From NCBI GenBank assembly GCA_031549195.1, contig JAVBQF010000022.1, positions 1 to 12,116 of the forward strand: a DNA stretch of 12,116 bases. The letters run 5' to 3'. The DNA is from JAVBQF01 sp031549195 (GTDB taxonomy: Bacteria; Bacillota_I; Bacilli_A; RF39; UBA660). The position numbers and the translations under genes are program-made. Below, piece after piece: positions 6,829-12,116 of this stretch. Numbering within the stretch: the first letter of the stretch is position 1; each line of letters opens with the position of its first letter. Under the pieces are notes generated by a model. The model was not told where the DNA came from. It did no database searches and saw only the letters and a list, made by a program, of their open reading frames with translations.

Positions 6829-7087
6829 GTTTAGTTACGTTCCGAAAGGAGTATGCTCTTCTTATATGGAGTTTGAAATAGAAGACAATATTATCAAAGC
6901 TATGAAAGTGTTTGATGGATGTGATGCCAATTTAAGGGCAGTATCTATACTTTGTATTGGAATGAATATCGATGATGTTATAAATCAATTAGAAGATATA
7001 AAATGTGGAAGCAAAGTAACATCTTGTCCTAATCAAATAGCTAAAGCCTTGAGGGACTATAAGACAAATAATGATTTATTCAAATAA
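6821..7087 (+). CDS. TSCPD-domain protein, TIGR03905 family
   Basis: 88-residue protein consisting of a TSCPD domain, the cysteine-rich module also found at the C-terminus of class II ribonucleotide reductases. Conserved cysteines are C12 (GVCSS), C34 (DGCDANLRAV), C62 (IKCG) and C69 in TSCP (67-70); four such cysteines probably bind metal. C45 is extra. The stand-alone family has no proven function. An in-frame ATG at 6806 would add five residues, but ATG 6821 has GGAG (6808-6811) nine bases upstream and gives the family's normal start, so 6821 is preferred. The gene overlaps the end of tgt by eight bases, indicating translational coupling, and is the last of the operon. Confidence 0.9.
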   Translation: MSKFSYVPKGVCSSYMEFEIEDNIIKAMKVFDGCDANLRAVSILCIGMNIDDVINQLEDIKCGSKVTSCPNQIAKALRDYKTNNDLFK

Positions 7088-7122
7088 AAATAGAAAGATT
7101 AAGCTTTTCTTTCTATTTTTTT
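7086..7122. terminator. Bidirectional terminator containing both stop codons
   Basis: Arms AAAAATAGAAAG (7086-7097) and CTTTCTATTTTT (7109-7120) form a 12-bp stem around an 11-base loop, followed by T residues on the + side and, read from the other strand, a shorter T run. The TSCPD stop overlaps the left arm, and the stop codon of the minus-strand gene (7099-7101) lies in the loop, so the two genes share one compact terminator. Confidence 0.88.
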
Positions 7123-7461
7123 ATTTATTCCAACAATGCTTCCAGTTATTGCTGATACTAATATGATAAGATAGAATACAATGGATTCTAATGATATCCC
7201 TTTATCAAATCCAAGATATGATAATAATATTAATATGGCAATCAATATTCCACTTATTTTCATTCCTTCCAAATATCCTTTATTATCACTATGTAGTCCA
7301 AGATAAATACTACCAATTAGTACTGACAAGATCATAGCCACTAAATTAAAATATTTTACATAATCATGTTTTAAAATATTAAAGTAACTAAATGTACTAA
7401 TCAATAATGCAAGTATAATTAAAGATGCTAAGATAAACAATAAACTTTTTAAGTATTTCAT
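7099..7461 (-). CDS. Four-helix membrane protein, TIGR04086 type
   Basis: 120-residue integral membrane protein with predicted helices at about 5-27, 36-56, 67-85 and 92-112 and short connecting loops. The central stretch GSIYLGLHSDNKGYLEGM (50-67) has the small-residue and K-G-x-L-x-G pattern of the TIGR04086 family of Bacillota membrane proteins, whose function is unknown. The C-terminus is basic (KKIERKA), consistent with a cytosolic end. ATG 7461 is preceded by AGAGGG at a good distance. It is a single-gene unit, divergent from the YetF-family gene and convergent with the tgt operon. A TACAAT -10-like hexamer on the minus strand at 7491-7496 is a possible promoter, without a convincing -35. 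Confidence 0.75.
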   Translation of the reverse strand: MKYLKSLLFILASLIILALLISTFSYFNILKHDYVKYFNLVAMILSVLIGSIYLGLHSDNKGYLEGMKISGILIAILILLSYLGFDKGISLESIVFYLIILVSAITGSIVGINKKIERKA

Positions 7462-7491
7462 ACAAATCCCTCTTTAATTAATATTTATGCA

Positions 7492-7533
7492 TTGTATAAA
7501 AAATAATTACTTAAAACATAATAGAATAGGTGA
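7492..7533 (+). promoter_or_regulatory. Candidate promoter and ribosome binding site of the YetF-family gene
   Basis: CATAAT (7517-7522) lies six bases before GGTGA (7529-7533), which is four bases from ATG 7538: the same layout as at 5334-5355. A TTGTAT at 7492-7497 is 19 bases upstream, a long spacer. TATAAA at 7495-7500 is an alternative -10 giving a leader of about 30 nt. Either choice puts ATG 7487 upstream of the transcript. Confidence 0.4.
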
Positions 7534-7537
7534 GAAT

Positions 7538-8188
7538 ATGGATTACTTTATAGCTTTATATAGAACTTTTATATTTTACATAATAATAACTGTTATTTAT
7601 CGTTTTATGGGGAAAAGAGAAATTGGCCAATTAGGTATTATAGATCTAATTGTTTCAATTCTTATTGCTGAACTTGCTGCTATATCAATTGATAATATAC
7701 ATGAAAGTATGCTTTTAACAATATTACCAATAGCCTTATTAGTAGCTATTCAAATGTCATTATCATATATATCATTAAAAAGTTCTAAAGTCAGAGATAC
7801 CTTTGATGGTAAGGTATCAATAATTATAAGCGGCGGTAAAATTAATTTTAAGGAAATGGTAAGACAGCGTTACAATTTAGAGGATTTGCTCACACAGCTC
7901 AGATTTAAGGATATTAAAAGTATTGAAGATGTTGATTATGCAGTATTAGAAACAAGTGGAAAGTTATCAGTTTTCAAAAAGAGTGATACAAGAGCAGGCG
8001 AATACCCAATGCCTTTAATATTGGATGGAGTAATAGACGAAATAACCCTTAAAGCTATAAAGAAAAATAAAAGTTGGATATCAGAAATGTTAAAAGATAA
8101 TGAGGTAACATTAAAAGATGTCTTCTATGGATTTTATACCAAAAACAAATTATATATAATTAGAAAAGAGAGTTTAAAAACAACATAA
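7538..8188 (+). CDS. YetF-family (DUF421) membrane protein
   Basis: 216-residue protein of the YetF/YdfR/DUF421 family. Three N-terminal helices (about 5-22, 32-51, 58-80) contain the family signature MGKREIGQL (24-32); the soluble part has ISGGKI (97-102), LEDLLTQLRFKDI (114-126) and YAVLETSGKLSVF (134-146), all typical. In Bacillus subtilis relatives are linked to membrane lipid (phosphatidylserine-related) homeostasis, though the molecular activity is not settled for most. The frame is open from ATG 7487, but ATG 7538 has GGTGA four bases before it and yields the normal N-terminus starting just before helix 1; the extra 17 residues of the longer form lie over the promoter. It is monocistronic and ends in a hairpin shared with the minus-strand lipoprotein gene. 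Confidence 0.9.
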   Translation: MDYFIALYRTFIFYIIITVIYRFMGKREIGQLGIIDLIVSILIAELAAISIDNIHESMLLTILPIALLVAIQMSLSYISLKSSKVRDTFDGKVSIIISGGKINFKEMVRQRYNLEDLLTQLRFKDIKSIEDVDYAVLETSGKLSVFKKSDTRAGEYPMPLILDGVIDEITLKAIKKNKSWISEMLKDNEVTLKDVFYGFYTKNKLYIIRKESLKTT

Positions 8189-8215
8189 AAGGTACAAATT
8201 TTATTTTTGTACCTT
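8189..8215. terminator. Shared hairpin between convergent genes
   Basis: Arms AAGGTACAAA (8189-8198) and TTTGTACCTT (8206-8215) form a 10-bp stem with a 7-base loop. It begins right after the YetF-family stop (8186-8188), and its right arm contains the first two bases of the stop codon of the minus-strand lipoprotein gene (8214-8216). The T runs following the stem are short in both directions, so efficiency is uncertain. Confidence 0.7.
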
Positions 8216-9080
8216 ATTTATAAGTTTCTTTTTTAAGTAATTCAATATTATATTTCATTAAACTTATATAATTATCTTTATTTGTTCTTTCTTCTTCGCT
8301 TAGGTTTTCAATTCTTTTAAATATCAATTCCTTAGCATCAGTATTTAGAAGAATATTTTTGACAACTTCACTTTGTTTATCATTTTCAAGAGTATATATA
8401 TATTTAATTGAACTATTATTAATCATTGCAGTTACTTCGTTAATTTTTTTCTCAAGAGTTGATATATCATCTAATACAATTACTATAAAACCATACTTTT
8501 CTAAATATTTTAATGCACTATTAGATGTTACTATTGTTTTACTAGTGGCATTTTCTGCTGTAAGTTTCATTTCAGCATCAAGTTCAGATAATTCTAACTC
8601 TAGCTTTTTATAGTTTTCATTTATTTCATCAATTAAATAATTACTATTTATATATTCTATTAATCCATTTTTTATATTTTGAGATACCATCAGTAAATTA
8701 GAAGGGTTCAGCCATAGTTCCTCAATTGAATTAGGCTTCATACCAAAACTCCCATCAATTATTAATAAGTTTTTATTTTTATTTAGAAGGTTCAATGCTA
8801 TATCCTTATCATTACCAAATCCAGCATATACAAATAAATTCTTCTTACTAAAGTCTGATAATTGTTTTTCTTTTAAATCATAATTTTCAATGTCAACCCC
8901 ATCAGGATATATTGAACTAACAAGAGCGTGTTTTCCATATAAAGTATTAATAACATATTCAAGAGGATATGTAGTGGTTATAATACTTATATCTTCCATG
9001 TTATCCATTTTGAATATATTACACCCGCTAAGTGTTATAATTCCTAAAAATAGTACTATAAATAATCTTATTCTTCTCAT
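8214..9080 (-). CDS. ZnuA-like metal ABC transporter substrate-binding lipoprotein lacking metal-site histidines
   Basis: 288-residue lipoprotein (lipobox LSGC, C20) with the layout of the ZnuA/PsaA family (PF01297): ITTTYPLEYVINTLYG (34-49), YPDGVDIENYDL (58-69), LFVYAGFG (82-89), ELWLNPSNL (121-129), a coiled-coil backbone helix (about 150-175), IVTSNSALKYLEKYGF (183-198) and TLEND (230-234). The three positions that normally hold zinc- or manganese-binding His are E65, E121 and N187; the only His in the protein is H51, outside these motifs. It therefore probably does not bind zinc in the usual way and may bind another ligand or another metal through oxygen atoms. No permease or ATPase gene is adjacent. 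ATG 9080 overlaps the yidD stop (ATGA) and follows AAGGAG. Family placement is good; ligand is unknown. Confidence 0.8.
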   Translation of the reverse strand: MRRIRLFIVLFLGIITLSGCNIFKMDNMEDISIITTTYPLEYVINTLYGKHALVSSIYPDGVDIENYDLKEKQLSDFSKKNLFVYAGFGNDKDIALNLLNKNKNLLIIDGSFGMKPNSIEELWLNPSNLLMVSQNIKNGLIEYINSNYLIDEINENYKKLELELSELDAEMKLTAENATSKTIVTSNSALKYLEKYGFIVIVLDDISTLEKKINEVTAMINNSSIKYIYTLENDKQSEVVKNILLNTDAKELIFKRIENLSEEERTNKDNYISLMKYNIELLKKETYK

Positions 9081-9301
9081 CTTTTATTCTCCTTAATTGG
9101 TACAGGATCATATCCACCTTTATTATATGGATTACATCTTAGTATTCTTTTTATTGCTAAATAGCTTCCTCTAATACTTCCGTGTTCTTCTAATGCTTCT
9201 ATAGCATATTGCGAGCAAGTTGGGTGAAACTTGCAATATGAATGGCTTGGAAGAGGAAGTTTCTGATATAACTTAATGGGATATATCAATATGCTTTTCA
9301 T
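9077..9301 (-). CDS. yidD: Membrane protein insertion efficiency factor YidD
   Basis: 74-residue protein of the YidD/Haemolytic family, a small membrane-associated factor that helps YidC/Oxa1-dependent insertion of inner membrane proteins. The family pattern is plain: LIYPIKLYQKLPLPSHSYCKF in the first part, then C23-KFHPT-C29-SQYAIEALEEHG, IKRILRCNP (50-58) and GGYDPVP (62-68). Length is normal. ATG 9301 is preceded by GGTGA at 9306-9310 (minus strand) and a strong promoter. It usually sits between rnpA and yidC near the origin; here those neighbours are missing and it is followed, with a four-base overlap, by the ZnuA-like lipoprotein gene, so it has been relocated. Confidence 0.96.
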   Translation of the reverse strand: MKSILIYPIKLYQKLPLPSHSYCKFHPTCSQYAIEALEEHGSIRGSYLAIKRILRCNPYNKGGYDPVPIKENKR

Positions 9302-9305
9302 TACA

Positions 9306-9347
9306 TCACCGCATATTCATTTTACTAGAAAACAAATATTTAATCAA
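9306..9347 (-). promoter_or_regulatory. Sigma-A-type promoter and ribosome binding site of yidD
   Basis: On the minus strand TTGATT (9342-9347), a 17-base spacer and TAAAAT (9319-9324) form a good sigma-A promoter. The predicted start is near 9312, directly before GGTGA (9306-9310), four bases from ATG 9301. The leader would be about 11 nt. Confidence 0.72.
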
Positions 9348-9439
9348 TATAACTATAATATAAATTTATTATTTACACACTTGGAGCAAGTAAGAATACT
9401 TAATTGAGCACTATTGTTCATTTTCTTTTTCTTAAATAG

Positions 9440-9460
9440 TGATATAATGATTATGGTGAT
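9440..9460 (+). promoter_or_regulatory. Extended -10 promoter and ribosome binding site of rnc
   Basis: TGATATAAT (9440-9448) is identical to the box before the rhodanese gene. Six bases later lies GGTGAT (9455-9460), complementary to the 16S rRNA 3' end, then four bases to TTG 9465. No good -35 is seen at the normal distance. The predicted start is about 9455, so the ribosome binding site would be at the 5' end of the mRNA. Confidence 0.6.
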
Positions 9461-9464
9461 AAAT

Positions 9465-10130
9465 TTGGAAAAACTTTTTAAAAGACTTAATATTAAACCA
9501 ATAAATACTAATTTATACATAACTGCATTTTCGCACTCATCATATGTAAATGAGAATCATTTAAAAGCAGATTATGAAAGATTAGAATTTTTAGGTGATG
9601 CTGTACTTGAATTGGTAGTTAGTGAGTATTTATATAAAAGATTAAACATCAAAGAAGGAGATATGACCAAACTTCGTGCTAGTTTTGTTTGCGAAAATGC
9701 TTTGTATGAGTATTCTAAGGAATTAGAATTGTCGACTTATGTTAAAGTTGGTCATGGCGAGGAGATTGATGGAGGCAGGTTTAAAAAAGTAATACTTGCT
9801 GATATATTCGAATCACTTATAGGTGCAATATACTTAGACCTTGGATTTGACATTGTTCGCAAAGTAATACTATCTATTATGGAACCACACATGAAAGAAG
9901 ATAAAATTAAATTTTTTAATGATTACAAATCAGCTTTACAAGAATTTGTTCAAACAGAGCAAAAAAGTTTAGTATACGAGCTTATTAATGAAGAAGGTCC
10001 AGCACACAATAAAAGTTTTACCTTTTTAGTTAAAGTAGATAATATTATATTTGGTAAGGGTACAGCTGCTAGTAAAAAGGAAGCAGAACAAGAAGCTGCA
10101 AAGGATGCTTTGAATAAACTAGCTAGATAA
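9465..10130 (+). CDS. rnc: Ribonuclease III
   Basis: Endonuclease for double-stranded RNA that processes rRNA precursors and structured mRNAs. Counting from TTG 9465 the protein has 221 residues. The signature ERLEFLGDAVLELV is at 38-51 with catalytic E41 and D45; the second acidic pair is D113 and E116 in LADIFESLIGAIYLD. A double-stranded RNA-binding domain spans about 152-220 (DYKSALQEFVQ, GPAHNKSFTFLVKV, GKGTAASKKEAEQEAAKDAL). All catalytic residues are present. The frame is open from TTG 9414, but the -10 box lies inside that extension; TTG 9465 has GGTGAT upstream and gives the family's usual MEKL start. ATG 9453 or GTG 9456, which would be nearly leaderless, remain possible. It is not with smc or ftsY as in Bacillus; it has its own terminator. 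Confidence 0.95.
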   Translation: MEKLFKRLNIKPINTNLYITAFSHSSYVNENHLKADYERLEFLGDAVLELVVSEYLYKRLNIKEGDMTKLRASFVCENALYEYSKELELSTYVKVGHGEEIDGGRFKKVILADIFESLIGAIYLDLGFDIVRKVILSIMEPHMKEDKIKFFNDYKSALQEFVQTEQKSLVYELINEEGPAHNKSFTFLVKVDNIIFGKGTAASKKEAEQEAAKDALNKLAR

Positions 10131-10138
10131 TAAATATG

Positions 10139-10163
10139 AAGGAAGCTTAGAAACTTCCTTTTT
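10139..10163 (+). terminator. Intrinsic terminator of rnc
   Basis: Stem AAGGAAG (10139-10145) and CTTCCTT (10154-10160) with an eight-base loop, running into a T tract (10159-10163), eight bases after the rnc stop. It separates rnc from the promoter of the following gene. Confidence 0.82.
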
Positions 10164-10220
10164 CTATGACTTGAAAATGTGTAAACAGATTGAATTTTAC
10201 TAACTACTGAATATAACTTC

Positions 10221-10249
10221 TTGAATTTGTCTTAAATTTTTGATATAAT
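10221..10249 (+). promoter_or_regulatory. Sigma-A promoter with extended -10 for rnjB
   Basis: TTGAAT (10221-10226), 17-base spacer, TATAAT (10244-10249) with TGA directly before it (10241-10243). Predicted start near 10256, leader about 30 nt, with ribosome binding site AAAGGAGTG ending at 10280. This is one of the two strongest promoters in the window. Confidence 0.85.
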
Positions 10250-10285
10250 GTATCAGTTCTGTACTTAAAAGAAAGGAGTGAAATT

Positions 10286-11938
10286 TTGAGTAAGATTAAA
10301 ATATTTAGTCTTGGTGGACTAAATGAAAATGGTAAAAATATGTATGTAGTTGAAGTCGATAAAGATATTTTTGTTTTTGATGCCGGTTTAAAATATGGAA
10401 ATGATAAAATGCTTGGAGTAGATTACATATTACCAGATTATACATATTTAAAAGAAAATATTAATAGAGTTAGAGGTTTATTTTTAACTCATGGTCATGA
10501 TAGTAATTTTGGAGCAACAGCAGATATTCTATATGATTTACCTAATTTACCTGTGTATGCTACTAAGTTTACAATGGAAATATTAAAAGCCGATTTAGAG
10601 GAAAATAAAATAGTTGCAAATAATTTAAAGGAGATAAGACCTCATTCTAAATTATCATTTGGTGAGTTGATTGTATTCCCAATAAGTATTACGCATTCAA
10701 TACCTGACGCTGTATGTTATGTTTTATATACAGAAGATGGTGCGATTGTATATACTGGAGACTTTGTTTTTGATTCTACTATGATGGGGAATTATAAGAC
10801 TGATATTGGAAAACTTGCCTATGTTGGTAAACAGGGTGTGTTGTGTTTGCTAGCGGAGTCTATGTATGCTGAAAAGGCTGGACATACTAGCCCACACAAT
10901 AGAGTTACAGGGTTTATTAAAGATGTTTTAGCAAGAAATGATTATCGAATAATAGCGACAATCTTAACAGCACATATTTATCGTATTCAGGAATTATTTG
11001 ATGAGATAATGAAAACTAGAAGAACGGTTGTAATTATGGGTAAATCATTACAAGATTTAGTAAACAAGGCATTAGACATGGGATACCTAACATTCGATAG
11101 GACTAAAATAGGTGATTTGTCTAATTTAAATGATAAAGATGTTGTAGTATTAATAACGGATGAAAAAGAAAAACCATTTATGAACTTAGAGAGAATTATA
11201 AGAGGATTTGATAAATACATTAAACTTAAAGATACAGATACAGTATTTATCACCGAGCCATCTTATGAAGGGTTAGAACGTAGAATGGCTTTAGTTATGG
11301 ATGAAATAGCCAAGGTAGGAGTTAATGCAGTAGCACTTTCCTCTAAAAAACATCTATTACACCATGCTTCAAGAGAAGACTTGATGCTTATGATTAACCT
11401 AATGAATCCAAAGTACTATTTTCCAGTTAAAGGAGAATATCGCCATCAAGTAATGAACGCTGACATTGCCCATTCACTAGGTATGCCAAAAGAAAATATT
11501 ATCTTAAAACTTAATGGAGATGTTGCAACTTTTGTAAATGGTAATTTAACAGAAGATCGAGAACACATTAACATAGATGAGATATTAATTGATGGTAAAA
11601 GCCAAGGAGATATAGGTGATTTAGTATTAAAGGATAGAGAAATGCTTGCAGAAAATGGTATTGTAATAGTAAGTTGTACTTTAGATAAACAAACAAAAGA
11701 AATTTTAGCAGGCCCTGAAATACTAACAAGAGGATTTGTTTATGTAAAAGAAAGCGGAGAATTAATTGAAGAAACAGAGAATATATGCCTTGATATAATT
11801 AAGAAAAATATAGAACCAGATTCAAAAAGAGTAGATTATAATAATATCAAAAACGAGGTAAGAGAATACCTAGGAAAATATTTTTATAAACAAACCGAGT
11901 GCAAACCAATGGTCATAACTGTAATACAAGAAGTATAA
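10286..11938 (+). CDS. rnjB: Ribonuclease J2-type protein with degenerate metal site
   Basis: 550-residue member of the RNase J family (metallo-beta-lactamase plus beta-CASP), which degrades and matures mRNA and rRNA. It begins at TTG 10286 behind AAAGGAGTG. Metallo-beta-lactamase blocks: FDAGLKYG (31-38), THGHDSNFG (68-76), ITHSIPDAV (135-143) and TGDF (157-160). Active RNase J1 proteins read THGHEDH; here the metal ligands Asp and His are S73 and N74. A second ligand, His in PVHGEYR, is K382 (PVKGEYR), and the GEP signature before the beta-CASP helix is gone, while VFITEPS (320-326) and LMLMINLMNPKYYFP (366-380) match the J2 branch. The C-terminal domain is present. It is therefore predicted to have little or no nuclease activity and to partner an RNase J1 encoded elsewhere, as J2 does in Bacilli. 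Confidence 0.9.
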   Translation: MSKIKIFSLGGLNENGKNMYVVEVDKDIFVFDAGLKYGNDKMLGVDYILPDYTYLKENINRVRGLFLTHGHDSNFGATADILYDLPNLPVYATKFTMEILKADLEENKIVANNLKEIRPHSKLSFGELIVFPISITHSIPDAVCYVLYTEDGAIVYTGDFVFDSTMMGNYKTDIGKLAYVGKQGVLCLLAESMYAEKAGHTSPHNRVTGFIKDVLARNDYRIIATILTAHIYRIQELFDEIMKTRRTVVIMGKSLQDLVNKALDMGYLTFDRTKIGDLSNLNDKDVVVLITDEKEKPFMNLERIIRGFDKYIKLKDTDTVFITEPSYEGLERRMALVMDEIAKVGVNAVALSSKKHLLHHASREDLMLMINLMNPKYYFPVKGEYRHQVMNADIAHSLGMPKENIILKLNGDVATFVNGNLTEDREHINIDEILIDGKSQGDIGDLVLKDREMLAENGIVIVSCTLDKQTKEILAGPEILTRGFVYVKESGELIEETENICLDIIKKNIEPDSKRVDYNNIKNEVREYLGKYFYKQTECKPMVITVIQEV

Positions 11939-11983
11939 TATATAATAGGGTACAAAAAAATTGAAAAAATATGTAATATTTTG

Positions 11984-12012
11984 TTGAAATGAAAATGTTT
12001 GTATGCTATAAT
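11984..12012 (+). promoter_or_regulatory. Sigma-A promoter with extended -10 for rpsU
   Basis: TTGAAA (11984-11989), 17-base spacer, TATAAT (12007-12012), with TGC just before the -10. Predicted start near 12019, leader about 27 nt, followed by a strong GAAGGAGGGG ribosome binding site (12031-12040). No convincing terminator separates it from rnjB, so some read-through from rnjB is possible. Confidence 0.85.
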
Positions 12013-12045
12013 CTTGGTTAGTAATGACTGGAAGGAGGGGAGATA

Positions 12046-12116
12046 ATGACACAAGTGGCTGTTAAAAATGGTAACTTAGAAATGGCTTTAAAAAAGTTTA
12101 AACAAAAACAAGCGAG
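12046..12116 (+). CDS. rpsU: Small ribosomal subunit protein bS21, 3' end outside window
   Basis: The first 23 residues read MTQVAVKNGNLEMALKKFKQ and onward, matching the bS21 N-terminus (short beta-start, then L-E-x-A-L-x-x-F-K). The gene runs off the window end, so only about 40 percent of the usual 58 or so residues is visible. ATG 12046 follows a very strong ribosome binding site with five-base spacing. bS21 sits on the small ribosomal subunit close to the anti-Shine-Dalgarno region and affects initiation. Placement directly after the RNase J2-type gene groups it with RNA metabolism, though it has its own promoter. Confidence 0.9.
   Translation, partial: MTQVAVKNGNLEMALKKFKQKQA

Noticed and set aside
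7487..7537. ATG 7487 as start of the YetF-family gene
   Set aside because: The extra 17 residues are not typical of the family and lie over the likely promoter, while ATG 7538 has a well-placed GGTGA.
11966..11982. Hairpin AAAATAT-GTA-ATATTTT as terminator of rnjB
   Set aside because: The stem is only A-T pairs, is short, lacks a proper T tract and abuts the rpsU -35, so it is probably chance in AT-rich DNA.
1..12116. Mycoplasma-type code (TGA as Trp), suggested by the high AT content
   Set aside because: TGA ends the rRNA methyltransferase and yidD genes at natural family ends, and TGG is used for Trp throughout.

Overview
The window is AT-rich bacterial chromosome, densely coded on both strands. 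Family content (RNase J2-type protein, RlmCD-type methyltransferase, YetF, a TIGR04086-type membrane protein, YidD, strong GGAGG-type ribosome binding sites, sigma-A-like TTGNNN-N17-TATAAT promoters) points to Bacillota, most likely an AT-rich member of the Bacilli, perhaps one of the poorly cultured gut lineages. TGA is used as a normal stop (for example 1203-1205 and the yidD stop), so this is not the Mycoplasma code. I see no tRNA, rRNA, CRISPR array, insertion sequence or prophage.

Region 1 (1-4055, + strand) is one tightly packed unit, cut at its 5' end: an rRNA uracil-5-methyltransferase whose start lies outside the window, an ASCH-domain protein, a C-terminally shortened RhuM-family protein, a two-helix membrane protein with a cytosolic domain resembling a PD-(D/E)XK nuclease fold, a radical SAM protein of the SPL-like family, and a DUF1905 protein. 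It ends in a two-way terminator. This mix of RNA/DNA-related enzymes is the least conventional part of the window.

Region 2 (4063-7122) holds a minus-strand six-helix membrane protein with a long Pro/Met-rich tail, a divergent promoter region with an inverted repeat, then a + strand operon: a lipoprotein rhodanese, tRNA-guanine transglycosylase (tgt) and a TSCPD-domain protein.

Region 3 (7099-9347) holds a minus-strand four-helix TIGR04086-type protein, a + strand YetF-family protein, and a minus-strand operon of yidD and a ZnuA-like lipoprotein that has lost all three expected metal-binding histidines.

Region 4 (9440-12116, + strand) is RNA metabolism: rnc (RNase III), an RNase J homologue with a degenerate metal site (J2 type, rnjB), and the start of rpsU (ribosomal protein S21), each with its own recognisable promoter.

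Two structural themes recur. All three convergent gene pairs end in a shared hairpin, two of which contain coding or stop-codon bases. Several genes (5355, 7538, yidD and rnc) have a -10 box about 6-8 nt before a GGTGA ribosome binding site, which predicts 5' leaders of only about 10 nt. Three annotated-looking longest starts (GTG 108, ATG 7487, TTG 9414) are rejected on these grounds.
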